DNA from: Paramacrobiotus metropolitanus | Taxonomy: Eukaryota; Tardigrada; Eutardigrada; Parachela; Macrobiotidae | Length of the DNA: 64,000 nt | NCBI RefSeq assembly: GCF_019649055.1 | Contig: NW_026570270.1 | Span: forward strand, 496,001-560,000 | Direction: 5' to 3' | Shown: positions 34,710-46,518 of the stretch, one piece after another | Layout: each line of letters starts with the position of its first letter | Numbering within the stretch: position 1 is the stretch's first letter | Notes under the pieces: generated by a model | What the model was told of the DNA's origin: nothing | What the model saw: only the letters and a program-made list of their open reading frames with translations | The model's database searches: none | Position numbers and translations under genes: made by a program

Positions 34710-37700
34710 ATGGATGTGAGCAACAGGTCAGCGTACTGCTATTATCGCCTGCTGGCCGATGATCAGCTGGAGGATCTGTGCGGGCGTCCGCTGCACAACG
34801 CCAGCAGCCGCGAGGCGTTCGTCGTGGAGGGATGGACACGGTTTGTCTATCTGATCACCTATCCCCTGCTGCTCTTCCTGGGCACCGCCGGGAATGCCTT
34901 CTGTCTCAAGCTCTTCCTGCAGAATCGCAAGAAGACACTGCAGACGGTGCTGCTGATGGTGCTGTGCCTGGCCAATATGGTGGTTATGTGAGTATATATG
35001 TAAATGCAGTAGAGTGGGTGTTACGTCTGTGTAAACCGATCATCCTCGCCGTGTTCATGGAGTGGGCACTTTGATTGTAAATTTAGAACGTTGGCATTTT
35101 TGTGGTTAATGTGCTGATGGCATCGCGTTTTGCTGCACGCGTACGCGGCGAAATTTCTGCAGTCAGCTTGGGAGAGATAAGATCACCCGAACGACGGAAA
35201 AGTAAATATTTTGATAAATAATTTTGTCGATTAGATAGAGCGCGAAATATAATTTTTTTAAGCGCGACAGCGGCGTCTTGTTATTAAACAATTATTTTTA
35301 AAAATAAATTCTCATATTCAGTTGTACGGTATGCCTATGTCTTTGCATTTGACGTTTATTGTAAAAATTAAAACTGTTTAAGTAATTCATGAAGAAAACC
35401 GTACTTATGAAATCCAGGTACACTATCTGTACAGACTGTACTTAATAAACAGAGAAAAATCGAAAATCGTTCTAGTTTTTGAATAGCCATTTTTTTGTTT
35501 CAGTACTGAAGACATGCGATAGCGTCAAATTACAAAAAGTCTTGATGTGCTCAAGTATTTCAAAAATGCCATTATAATGTACGGGACGGTATTACAGTAT
35601 CCGTTATCTGCCGGAAACGAAATTGGTTGAAAAGGGCGGAGTGGTTGTAAACTTTTCATTAACATTTCGTGGTGTATTTTGTTCTGCCGATGTCACATCC
35701 GGCTAAACGTCGGTATTTATATCGCAGATTGACGACTTAATCGCCAGAGTTTTTTGTTATGCATTTCGCGGTGAAAACAGTGCACTTGTACTTGATGTGT
35801 GTATAAAAAACGTGACATACCGGTGTTGCAGGTTTCTCGATTTGCCGGAATATTTCGGCTGCTACTGTAATGGCATTCGTGATGACTCGAGTATTGTGGA
35901 AGCATTGCGACGCACAGCGGGAACATTAATGTGGACACAGCATACCTTTATTCTCATCTCCAACTGGTACGGGTTTTATCGCTTTGACGATTTCTTTTTA
36001 ACCAGCCGTTAAAAACGAGATGTGTTTAAGTAAGCAGCATTTTCTCCGGTAACGTATTTGAACCAGAAAGTAAGTAATGAAATGAATTACATAAATGCGC
36101 AAAATATGAGAAAAATAAAATATGAGAAAATATAAGATCCGGAAGATGCGGTTTAACATTACAACGGTATACAACCAGAAGTTGTTAATGACAGAGCTTG
36201 ATATCTCGTATTCACTGACAGCAGTAGAGTTGGAATAATAAACAATTCTTTACATATTTTTTATGGCTTGTGCATAAATTTTTTAAGCCAGGAAATTAAT
36301 GAAATACATATTTTGCGCAAAGTAAATAAAAAAATATGCAGTTCAACACTGAAGCGGTATACAGCCGGAATGTTAATTGTGAAACAGAACATTTCGTGAT
36401 TGCTGAAACGAAATTTACGTATTCCCGAATAAAAAAAAGCCGCGAAAATTCCTAAATAATTTTTTATGTGTTTTTTATTCCGCTATATTAAAGTGTGTAA
36501 TCGCCATCGGATCGTGCAGAGCATTAAATTCGTTCCGTTTATTCGTAGGATTTTAATTTTACATGGAATCTCCAAACTGCTGACGATCACCCGGCCCCGG
36601 CTGACGATGGAGCCGTTTCACGGCTACGTTTCCGGTTTCGTCCTGACCATCATCTGTCTGCTCTTCTCCATTCCGCACATTATTTTCTATCATGAATGGC
36701 GCTCCGACACGGAGGCCGTGTGTCCCATGAGCGTGTGCCACTATCTGAATAAATTCTCCCGAATCTATCGCAGTCTGGATATTTCATCCTTTGAGATCGG
36801 CATTCCCATCATCACCTATGGACTGGTGCTGATTGTCAGCGTGGCGGTTTTTGTGGTCATATGGAAGCATCCCAAATCGCGGCCGGTAATAAGTAACGGA
36901 ACGGTGGATACTGAGAAACCCGTGGAGACGAAGGAAGTCGGTACTATGGCCGAAAGCATGGCGCTAACGACGCTGCATGGTGAGAAAATAGTGGTATACT
37001 AAAAGAAAACTTTTACGGTAATGTTATTATCAATATGAAAAACAGAAAATAAATGTAAGGGATAAATCGAGAATATAAAAAGCATTTTATCACAATTTTT
37101 AGAATAGTTATTTCATTTGCTTTGTATCGCCTGTTGCAGCTTGCTATAATGGTGTTGTCCTTACTGGCAGTGGCAGTTATCAGTTGTAAGTTTAAAGCCC
37201 GACCGAAATTTTTGTATTCGAAATTTCAGAAACTTTAACGGTTTTTTATGAAAAGTAATGGCTCTGCTCCTGATAGAAGCGTCATAAACGAACTGGTTTG
37301 TAGTGCAAGAGATACATTAGTTTGTGTTTGATAGTTTGTTGCATCGCTTTCATGAATACTCGTACGAAGGCTCTATGACGTTCCGCGATTCGATTCGACC
37401 TAATTTAGCTCGAATTCTTCAGTACTGAATATACTGTGATAAGTGTGATTGTGTTCCTTTTTTACGAGCTTGAGTATGGCATACCGAAGTCGGAAGTACA
37501 TACATGCCAAATACAACTTTTTCTCTGTGGTTTCCAATTTTTCGCTCTTTTGTTCTACTCGGCATTACCAGTAAAAGTGAAAAGTTCCACATTTGCTGTT
37601 CTAGTTTATGATAAAGAAGAGGGAGTCCTTAAGCACTCAGTAGTGAAAAAAGCGATCTATCTTATGTGGATTTTGTGCTGTCCGGGCGTTTTGTCTGTTT

Positions 37701-38422
37701 GTCTTGTGTTGGACCTCTCGGTATACATGCATTTAGTTTTATGGATGCAAGTTGTTGCAGAAGCGGACGAAGAGAAAGCCAGCTCCTCCCACTCCGTGCC
37801 GCCGGCCATTCCCCTCAAAGCGCGCTGGTGGGGCCTGTCCTCCCCCGGGCGCATGCTGAGCCGCTGCATCCTGCTGTACCTCATCACCCACCTCCCGGAC
37901 ATGATCTTCATCCTCCTACTGACCCTCTCCAGCTATCCCAGCTGCGCCCTGACCATTCCCGAGGCGACCTTCATGGACTACTACCCCGTCATCCACATCA
38001 TCGCCCTGGTGAATTATTCCCTGAATTTCCTGTTATATGTCGGTTTACTGGAGAAATGGCGACCGAAACGCCGGGTCCTGACCCCGACGGCCAATGTCCG
38101 CGGCACGGTCCGCCCGGTGCAGTTTGAGCTGGCCCCCTTGGTCCGGGCTGTGGACACGTTGGCCGTGCCGCCGGGCAGTGCGTCGGGATCGCGGAAGGTC
38201 TCCTCCGAATCCGGATTGCGGAAGATATCGCGGAGGTTGTCGTTCTGGACGCGCCCGAAGAAGTCGGATGTCGCGGAGCCGGAAAAGCCGATTGTGTCGG
38301 CGCTGGTGAAAGCCGTGGGCAGTATTCTCAGTGACCAAGAGGTAAAATTGAAGCGACCAACAGAGGCGGACAAAATTTTTCTGGAAATGAAAATAAAAAC
38401 GTATGAAAATATTTATAATTAA
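34710..38422 (+). CDS. Rhodopsin-class GPCR, peptide-receptor-like, four exons
   Basis: Exons 34710-34987, 35832-35966, 36549-36979 and 37761-38422 join in consistent phases to 501 residues. The start is chosen at CACCATGG-like context (GACCATGG); upstream in-frame ATGs exist. The N-terminus has two sequons (NRS, NAS). TM1 carries TAGNAFCL; TM2 is around LLMVLCLANMVVMFL; TM3 is FILISNWILIL followed by SKLLTITRPR; TM4/TM5 flank an extracellular loop with two Cys; TM6 has LLYLITHLPDMIF; TM7 has ALVNYSLNFLLYVGL. The shape (TITRP after TM3, N-x-S-x-N in TM7) resembles invertebrate FMRFamide/neuropeptide receptors. The DRY position reads SKL and TM6 lacks CWxP, so it is divergent. A Ser/Lys-rich tail of about 120 residues follows. 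Ligand unknown. Confidence 0.8.
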
Positions 38423-38476
38423 ACGAAACGAAAATAATCAAAACAGTCTGTTTCTCTCTCAGCTGCGCTTACGTAT

Positions 38477-38482
38477 AATAAA
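38477..38482 (+). terminator. Polyadenylation signal AATAAA of the GPCR gene
   Basis: AATAAA 55 bp after the GPCR stop codon. Confidence 0.55.
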
Positions 38483-39846
38483 AATTCTTCCATTTCACGT
38501 AAAAATCCGGTAGGCGATTTCCGAATTTCATCAAGACGCTCAGATAATCTTTTGAGGTTATGGGAAGATTTGGGAGCAGTATCGTGTTAGACTGAAGTTG
38601 CTTTCTGTCTTACTTGGGTAAAGTTGTTGTTGCTTACTGGCTGACTGTTACGTTAATGTTGATTTAATTCAGAGAGCACGTCAAAACCAAGCAAGAAGTT
38701 CTTGCACGGTGTGGATTTGTTCTCTGAATAGGCGCGTTTCGTCATCGGTGTCTGTTTGGGACAAAATGAATGGCACATGCACGGTCGCGTCAACTGAAGT
38801 TCTGTCGATGCCCCCGTTTTGGTGGCATTCATTTTACAGAACTTCGGTAACAGCCCGAATCGAATTCATTGTCCGGTAAATAACGCTATCGCGCAATAAG
38901 GTCCGAATTAGAATAGCGGAGGTCGCGGTATGTGTTCATAAAGTACGGCGTACGCGCTTCGTATTTGGTATACATAATTACTTTATTTACTTACACTATA
39001 AATCTACAATCATCAAATCGGACGCCGAAGATCCCACCTCTTACCGACGCTACTCTGTTTATACCGTGCGTATTATCTACGGCTTAATGCTGCCAACATA
39101 AAGTACCTAATCATGTTATACGGGATGCCATCCCGGGATAACCTTGTGTATGATCGACCATGACACTATCAGTATCTGGGATTCGGGATCGATAAAGTGT
39201 TACGTGTTTTGAGAGAAAAGAGCGAGGCGGCAGTGGGAAATTGTCTCATGTTGTTGCAAAACGATTGTCATGCCGACCTGGGCATCCGCTACGGTTTCTC
39301 GACATCGTACATATACATATGTAGACGAAATTAAAATGTCTCCAGTGCTCACGTACGGTAGCCTGTTCCCGGCATTTATGCCGCCGTGTTAGTTCCGGTC
39401 CTTCAGCAAATAGAGAGTTATAGATAAAAGTTGCCTGCAGAGCTGTGTAGAATGTGTAGTACTGATGCGGAAGTTGATATGCTTCAAAGTGTATGTTTAA
39501 GTAAATTAGCACAAGAATATTATATTATGCAACTACCCAGTACCCGTGTCCTTAAATTCAGTAAGCTGTAAGTAGATTCGTAATATCGTACATAAGTTAC
39601 GGTAGCAAATTACGGTGCTTAACTGCTGTTATGTCCATATTAAATATTGCAATTAACAACTGTAAAAACATGAAGCTGGAAAGTTGCCAAACCAGTAGAA
39701 ATAGCCGATGGATTAAGGTGTATATCAGAATTGATGGAACGATTTGTTTACCAGTTAGTTAAAGGAAACTGGTTGGCTTTTGCATTTTGGTTTTTGTTTT
39801 AACAATTCCCGAATTCAGGTCGCCATGATCTATTTTGATTTTGCAG
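38483..39846. other. Interval that should hold the 5' exons of the TLDc gene
   Basis: The TLDc coding region at 39847 needs an upstream exon in phase 0. One candidate starts at ATG 38766 (MNGTCTVASTEV) and could splice at TTCG/GTAACA near 38867, but it is unsupported. No TBC or other domain was found here. Confidence 0.3.
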
Positions 39847-41066
39847 TTTCAAGATTTGTGGCGTTTTCTTCCGTTCCGCTTCCGCATCTACGCGCCGGAA
39901 CTAATTTTCTCCACCAGTGAAGATGGAATTAGTCTCTTCAATTTTTTCGTCTCGGCGCGTGGTCACAAATCTACCATTATCGCGGTGAAGACGCTGAAAG
40001 GGGAAATTTTCGGGGCATTCTGCGCCGACAGTTGGGATGAGCGCGTTCATGGTGTAAGTACTTTTTCAGTGCTGAAATCTGGCTATTTTTCACCATGGGT
40101 GGTGTTTTTGGCTGCAGAAAAAGGAATACTTATTTTTCGGGACGGGTGAAACATTCTTGTTCTCCTTTGATCCCGTTTTGCGCTTGTATCCCTGGGTGGG
40201 ACTATGTGGGAGAAAGACGACGCCGGATTCGTGTTTGTTTATGGCGGCCGACAGTAACTCGTTGATAATCGGCGGCGGGTAAGTTGATAACCGAGTCGCC
40301 ATTAAATTGTTAATTAAAACGCTAAATTAAAACACATGATTATTGTAATTTTGATCGTTGATACTTTTAAATAATTAAAAGTCAACATACCAGGCGGATG
40401 CCCCATAGACAAACGCTTTTTCATGAATCGATTAGAATTACCTTCCCTTCAGACCTACCTCAAACCTATCTGTTTGATCTTAGCATTTTTTAGACTTTTC
40501 TTCACCTCTTATGCCACTTGCTAGCTTCTGACAAACGTTGTCGTAATCGAGCGTGGGCAAAATTTTGTCGCTTTTCCGCCGGTTTTCTTTGAGTGCGCAT
40601 AACTCAGCCACCGCAGCAGCAAAAAATTATCCGAGAATTTGTTTTGTATTAAAGTGTGGACTACAAAAGAATGTTATGAATAGAACAGTTAGTTTAACGA
40701 TCCAGAAATCAATGGGAGTGATTTTCCTACTCCTTGTTATTAAATGCGGTTGTTAAATCACTTTACTTGATTTTATTTATTTTTCATTTTTTTTATTTAC
40801 GTTTTGGTGTGTAAGTGGCGGTAAAAAGCTGCACAACGATGAACTGGTCTTCCATTGACGGTTTTGTGTGTTCGCATCGTTTCAGGGGTGGCCAGGGAAT
40901 ATGTTTCAGTAATTCGCTGGCGCGAGGATTCTCTAGCCCGTGTGCAACCTTCGACAATCCGGCATTCTGTGAGAATGGCGAATTTGAATCGGCGGTGGTG
41001 GAAGTGTATGGTTTTGAGGAAATGATTCTCGACTCGGATGATCCTCTGCCGTCCACGAAAGTGTGA
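39847..41066 (+). CDS. TLDc-domain protein, 3' exons (5' end not found)
   Basis: Three exons, 39847-40053, 40118-40278 and 40886-41066, join in phase to 182 residues ending at TGA. They form a nearly complete TLDc domain: LWRFLPFRFRIYAPELIFST, GHKSTIIAVKT, GEIFGAFCADSW, FFGTGETFLFSF, LFMAAD, IIGGGGGQG, then CATFDNPAFC and VVEVYGF. TLDc domains occur in OXR1/NCOA7/TLDC2 and TBC1D24 proteins, which bind the V-ATPase or act in oxidative-stress resistance and vesicle traffic. Glycine-rich spacing and TFDNP suggest a TBC1D24-like or stand-alone TLDc protein. A real start codon is missing, so an upstream exon must exist. Confidence 0.8.
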
Positions 41067-41343
41067 TGTGATGCGTTGTGTGTGAAGAAATTTGTTAGGT
41101 TTGTCAGTTCCGTCATATTTCTGTGGTATGTGTTACGTTGGTGTACAATATTTGCGCTTAGCCATGACAATGTTTTGTTCTCTCTCTTAGACATACTCTG
41201 TTTGCAAGTTGTTTGGTGGTTAGATTTTTCGTTTCCCATTAGGAAATGTTGTTGAACTAATGTTTTCTGCGCAGTTTTAAAACGTTACGTTCTGTGTATG
41301 GTACGTTGTTGTACTTGTACATTGTGATTACGTTATCATTTTT

Positions 41344-41868
41344 ACATTTTTATGGAATTGATTAAGTACAGTTTTGAACCTGACAGGCTGGAGAATAGCA
41401 TGAGCCACTTTGTCGCTTTTCATTAGAATAATCTATAACACCAAAAGTCTTAATGTAGGCGTAGAATAAATATAAGGCAAAAAAAAGCATTGGAACCGGC
41501 ACTACCAGCCCATAGACCAAATTAATTTCCATTACTGGATAATTACAAGTTTCTTATTTTATAATAAATTATTATAAAGTTCCTTCTAAATTTATTTTTT
41601 TGCGGTTACCCAAGATGTTAAGGTTGTAAATCAAAGAGAATTTTGAACCATTCCGGAAGCGAGAGCGATGGATTTCGTAGCGCAGTTCGAATCGTTCGTT
41701 GCCCTTGTATCTCGTATCGATTCATCGACCAATGCCGATTTTTAAAAGGTGCGGTTGATCGAGACTTCGTCGGGATAGTCCGGCTACGGACGTCTCATGC
41801 TATCTGCCGAAGCCTCGTACGGGCAGATTTTTCGTACGTTGTATTAAATCTTACCAGATTCTGGTGAT
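41344..41868. repeat. Tandem segmental duplication, unit 1 (525 bp)
   Basis: Begins ACATTTTTATGGAATTGATT and ends in CCAGATTCTGGTGAT; repeated directly afterwards at 41869-42428 with roughly 90% identity by eye. Includes AGCATTGGAACCGGCACTAC and CGATGGATTTCGTAGCGCAG. The unit has no long frame: the one open in unit 2 stops early here at TTTTGA. Confidence 0.85.
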
Positions 41869-42428
41869 ACATTTTTATGGAATTAAGTACAGTTTAGAAC
41901 CTGACAGGGTGGAAATACATAGAATGAACTATGAGCTATGAACCACTTTGTTGCTTTTCATTAGAATAATCTATAACATCAAAAGTCATATAGAATCAAT
42001 ATACGGCAAAAAAAAGCATTGGAACCGGCACTACCAGCCCATAGACCGAAATAATTTCCAGTACTAGATAATTATACGTTTCATATTTTTAATAAATTAT
42101 TATAAAGTTCCTTCTAAATTTATTTTTTTTTGCGGTTACCCAGGATGTCAAGGTTGTAAATCAAGAGAATTTTGAACCATTCCGGAAGCGAGAGCGATGG
42201 ATTTCGTGGCGCAGTTCGAATCGTTCGTTGCCCTTGTACAGATATCTCGTATCGATTCATCGACCAATGCCGATTTTTTATGCCGCCGCATTTTTCTTCA
42301 TTTTAAGGTGCGGTTGATCGAGACTTCGTCGGGATAGTCCGGCTACGGACGTCTCATGCTATCTGCCGAAGCCTCGTACGGGCAGATTTTTCGTACGTTG
42401 TATTAAATCTTATCAGATTCTGGTGATA
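41869..42428. repeat. Tandem segmental duplication, unit 2 (560 bp)
   Basis: Second copy, longer by small insertions at about 42239 and 42281-42305. After TTTGCGGTTACCCAG it is open for about 58 codons (DVKVVNQENFEPFRKRERW start), where unit 1 is frame-shifted. This might be a former exon or chance. Confidence 0.85.
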
Positions 42429-42908
42429 ATCAAGTGAGTGCTTACAGATATTTATAACCCTCTTTCCTATGGTATATGTAGAATTCCACACATCGATTCC
42501 ATTTCCAGTGGTACGCACGATTTTCACATTTTACTGGAAATGCATAACACGCGCTCGGTGCAATGATGTGATTATAGAGGTTAATTTTTCACTAGCTCTA
42601 AGTTTTACTGCTGTTATTTGTGGCTCCTCCCCAAATTCGTGACGTTTAGGGCAAGACCGCTTCAGCCACGACGATAACTTGCGAAGTTACCGTAAAGCCT
42701 GTGCGCTTAGCAAAGCACTGCATATCCGGGTTGAGTTGAGGTGCACGTACGTACGTGCTCTTTATCCGGTAAGCGCGATGCGACGGATGCACACTTAACT
42801 ACCATCGCATTTGCTTTTAATTTTGCGCAACTGTAATTTTAACAGCGTTCAGCGATCAGCCAAAAGAAAAAATTAGCCTGTTTATTATCAACCACCACTT
42901 AAACCTTT
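42429..42908. other. Intergenic, no gene seen
   Basis: Nothing recognised on either strand. Confidence 0.4.
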
Positions 42909-42916
42909 ATTAACCT

Positions 42917-43327
42917 CAGGCCCGTAGCGAGGTCCGACGGATGGGGAAGTGCGCAAATTGGCTGCGCCAGCTGCGCCCGTTTTGAAGTTCGGCCAGCGCC
43001 CACTGCGCCCTTGGACTTAAAAGTCTGTGCCCGTTGCGCATCCCTTATTTCTCGGACTTTACTTCAACCCTGCTCCCTTTGGACATCAGATCAAAGTTTA
43101 CTGTGTGCCTAATTCCCGAATTCACAAAATTTTATTCAAGTTTAACATGGCCTCGCGCATGCGCCACGGGCGCACCGGTACCGGCGCCCGTTGCGCCCTT
43201 AAAAAATCCTTTGAATTTTGCGCCGGCGCGCCCGTGCGCCTGTTTCGGGCGCAAAATAAATGCACAAGTTAGCCGAGGAGGGGGGTGCGTGCGCCCGTGC
43301 GCCCCTCCCCCCTCGCCACGGCCCTGA
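42917..43327. mobile_element. Non-autonomous hAT element with perfect 8-bp duplication
   Basis: ATTAACCT flanks both sides (42909-42916 and 43328-43335). Ends are CAGGCCCGTAGCGAGG and, inverted, CAGGGCCGTGGCGAGG, which is the CAGGGCC-type end known in hAT transposons. The 411-bp interior is GC-rich, with many GCGCCCGTGCGCC-type words, and encodes no transposase. Confidence 0.85.
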
Positions 43328-43569
43328 ATTAACCTTGAGTATAGTGGACACCGTCACGAAAACAACATTCACTAATAAAATGAAGAAATGATCCCAGTTG
43401 GAGCGTGAGGTCGCCAAAACCAACTGAGCATTACCACGCCAAATCTCTAAACTTAGCCACTGAAACAAAAAAGAGGTAGATCGGGACTCGCCAGTTCGAA
43501 CAAACAACCTTTTCTCGATTTCTATAAAAACAACAATGGCGCCTTCACACCATGTGCCAAAAGACTCGC

Positions 43570-46034
43570 ATGCCAAAGGTGCAAAATTGCATCTTTCCAA
43601 AATGCTGCGGTACTTGTTCATCTTTTTCACGAAGGCCTGTTCAGCGGCGACTCCTGCTAATCAGAACGTAGCTTCTACATACGTGTCACACATCGTATCG
43701 CGGCAGATAACGTCCCACACAAGTGGTAGTCCTCGGAACCATTTCCAACGTGTTGCACCGTCTGGACGCTTACCGTTTTCACGTACAAAACCAGCAGTCT
43801 CCGCATACGACTCGATCCCCGCATTACCCCAAGAGAGCAGCACAATATCGTTAATGCCATTGTGTCTCTCGCGCCATAAACCGCCAGCTTTCTTACACGA
43901 TAACCTATGGAGACCAGTTTCTCGACATTCTTACCACAATTGTGACAACGATGCTGCTCGACTACTTTGGCACCCAACCATAAGCCGACGCTTATGCGGA
44001 ATGATTGATCGTCCAACCAGTTTCCAAAGACTTTTGATGGCAGAGCATTTAGCCATGCGTCGGCATACTTGCTGCTAATGGCGTTTAGCCGCGCTTATTT
44101 CGGTCGTCGGTACCTGTTGCTGCACACATCTCCTTCGTGTCATTTTCCAAGACTGTGTGGTCCCAAACGCTGATGCACACGAGCGGGTTCTGGTGGTGTA
44201 TCGGTACAGTCAGCCTGACGCTTCCACAAGTCGACCGCCGCCTCAATGGTCTCATCACTGCAGCGTTCAAAAATCCCAGTCGTCAGCGTACGGGTGGAAA
44301 CACGGAGGCCAAAAAGGCCGAAGTAGCCAGTGCTTTCGTCCAACAGACACCGAGACCTCCTCTCGCCACAGGGAGAGACGCTTGCAGGAATACGGGTCCA
44401 TGTAAACGAGTGTTTGTGATTGTCTCCAAGGCGACCCGTGCCAACTCGTCAAACTCATCCAGGCAGACGGGCGCTTTCCAACACGGACTGCATCGCAATG
44501 TGTAGAGCAGTTTCGGTATGGCCAGGCATTTCCGCAGGATGTAGAAGGCATGGTGGGCGCTTATTAACATTAAGCGACCTAGAAGCAATTTCAGGGTCGC
44601 AATTTTTTCTTGTAAGCAGACCATCAGAGCTTCCAAAGTTAGTGGTGCACCAAATTTAACATTTCAGGCTTTAGTACAACCGCCCCGGGGGCGCTTGCAT
44701 GAAACTTGTTCACAATGTCTTGCGTTCAATGTCGGAGCCTCCCAGTACGAACAACTCGCTCTTTCCGGGATTTAACTCCAGTCCAACGTGCTGACCCTCC
44801 GCAATGATTTTGACCAAATCATTTCCACCTGCTACACCTTTCCTCCCAGAGCCCCATCATCGAGAAAGAACTCACCGAGCTCCGACGTTAAATTGGAGGA
44901 TATGGGCTGAGCGGCAAGGCAATACAACAGGGCTCCACCTGGATCACCCTGCTGTATGCCAGTGGCGGAGGTAATCGTGTGGCCATCGGTGCCGCATGCC
45001 AGTATGGAAGGTGCGGAGTATGCGCTCCAGAAGTGCGCATAATACTTCGGGAAGGTTGGCCTTCTTGGCGCACCTCCGTGTCACGATCTTAGAAACCGCC
45101 CTACGATAAAACAGGCCAGGTGCAATAGGGCGAATGCCGCCGTCTTTTTCACGCAGTGCGATGAGGTTTGCTCCAAAGGGGACAGGGCAGAACTCCTTAG
45201 GCATCTTCCCGATAAGTATGAAATTGGCCCACTTTATCAGGACTGAACAAAGCAGTAAGTCCACGGCCTTCTTGCAGTTTAGCATGTGGTGTGTTGTGGC
45301 TTGAGACCGTCGTAATGAGTCGTCTGGTTGCGAGGGGTGCTTTGTTTTCAGTCCTTCCAGGACCGCCTCATCGATTTTCATAACGGCATCCTCTGATGAT
45401 AAGCGCGTAACAGTCGCTCGCACGTTACATTCATCAATAAAATTTGCGTGTGTGCGGCGAAGTTGCTCTTGTGTGTCTGACTTACGATGGGGAGCCGAGG
45501 TAACTTTTCTTCACGGATGCAACTTTGAAATTCCGCAGCTGTCACCGGGAGGTAACTTTTCTTCACGGATGCAACTTTGAAATTCCGCAGCTGTCACCGT
45601 ATTCGTGCTGTGAGGGACTCCTGCTTTTCCGGATCCTTGCCACCGTCAACACTAAAAACCAATGCACAAAACAAAAGTAAAGGCAACAATTTAGCAGCAG
45701 TGGGTTCCTTTACAAAATGCTCGATAGTGCAGGCTAGTCTCTGCAGCTTGCGGGCGAACAGCACGAGGGATTCGTTCCATGATGCAAGCAAATCGTCTTG
45801 CGGCCAACAAGTTCTTGAGATTTCAGAATTTTGAACAACTGGTGCGTCTGGAATTTCGGGGTCTGCTACGGGAACCGGCAAGACGGGGAGCAGACGGAGA
45901 TCAGTGGAGCGACCTTTCGAGCAGACATTTCTGTGTTTTCCCCAGCCGACGAGCAATTTTCCACATCCCGAGCAAGCGAGTAAATAACTTATCCGCAACA
46001 CAAAAATTATTTCCGTAGGGCGGAGTAGAAACAT
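43570..46034 (-). pseudogene. Reverse-transcriptase relic B, near full length
   Basis: Reading downward from 46034: an N-terminal zinc finger CSGCGK..W.KH...C (about 45975-45920); a reverse-transcriptase N-part with PVPFGANLIAL, KDGGIRPIAPG and RRAVSKIV (about 45230-45080); a thumb-like region with LRKCLAIPKLLYTLR and LDEFDELARVALETI (44560-44400); a C-terminal part with SFRISVGLWLGA, CHNCGKNVE, GKRPDG and LVWDVICRDT (44010-43680). These lie in at least four frames, so it is dead. The catalytic YxDD part was not recovered. It is the most complete of four relics of this retrotransposon family in the window. Confidence 0.75.
45497..45599. repeat. 51-bp tandem duplication inside relic B
   Basis: GAGGTAACTTTTCTTCACGG through GCAGCTGTCACCG occurs at 45497-45547 and again at 45549-45599, exactly repeated. 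It arose after insertion of the retrotransposon and further disrupts it. Confidence 0.85.
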
Positions 46035-46079
46035 ATTTGCGTAACAGATCCTTTAAACTTAATGCTTCGAACGTACCAC

Positions 46080-46310
46080 TTTTTCTACCACGTACCACCA
46101 CCACGTACCACCACGTACTACCACCACTAGTATAGTTATGTGGTTGTAGACTTGCAGTCATATAAAGGCAAAACAGTCTGTATGTGACTACAAGAGGCAC
46201 TACAGACCCTGTCTAGCACGAGAGGTATAGAGGCAGTATAGACACTGTCTATACGAGTACCTCATCTGCTGAATCACTACTGTCTATTATGCAGTGATTC
46301 GGTAGATGAG
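46080..46310. repeat. CCACCACGTA simple repeat and adjacent hairpins
   Basis: 46080-46135 consists of CGTACCACCAC-type words. A hairpin TATAGACA/TGTCTATA sits at about 46235-46250, and a larger one at 46261-46310 (CTCATCT..GAATCACT pairing with AGTGATTC..AGATGAG). Confidence 0.6.
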
Positions 46311-46326
46311 TACAGCAACGTTCCTA

Positions 46327-46515
46327 GGGAGCGTTTCAAAACTACGTCACCGGGTCTGATGGAAGGGGTCTCAAACATTTGTGACACTTGCAAAAACCAA
46401 AGGGGGAGCATGAGAAAAAGGGGACTGAAGGCCTGAAGCGCGTTTCTCGTGACAATAGGGGATAGAGGGGTGAAAAATGGCCATTTTTTAGGTGACGTCA
46501 TTTGGAAACGCTCCC
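46327..46515. mobile_element. 189-bp MITE, PIF/Harbinger-like
   Basis: Inverted ends GGGAGCGTTTCAAAACTACG and GGGAGCGTTTCCAAATGACG, both running into GTCACC, about 25 bp. Flanks are CTA (46324-46326) and TTA (46516-46518), one mismatch from the TWA duplication of PIF/Harbinger. No coding capacity. Possible eroded relatives lie near 56930-57060. Confidence 0.7.
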
Positions 46516-46518
46516 TTA

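Noticed and set aside
37436-37760. Upstream part of the open frame leading into the last GPCR exon
   Set aside because: The clean acceptor TTGTTGCAG/AAGCGG at 37761 and phase match with exon 3 show this part is intron.
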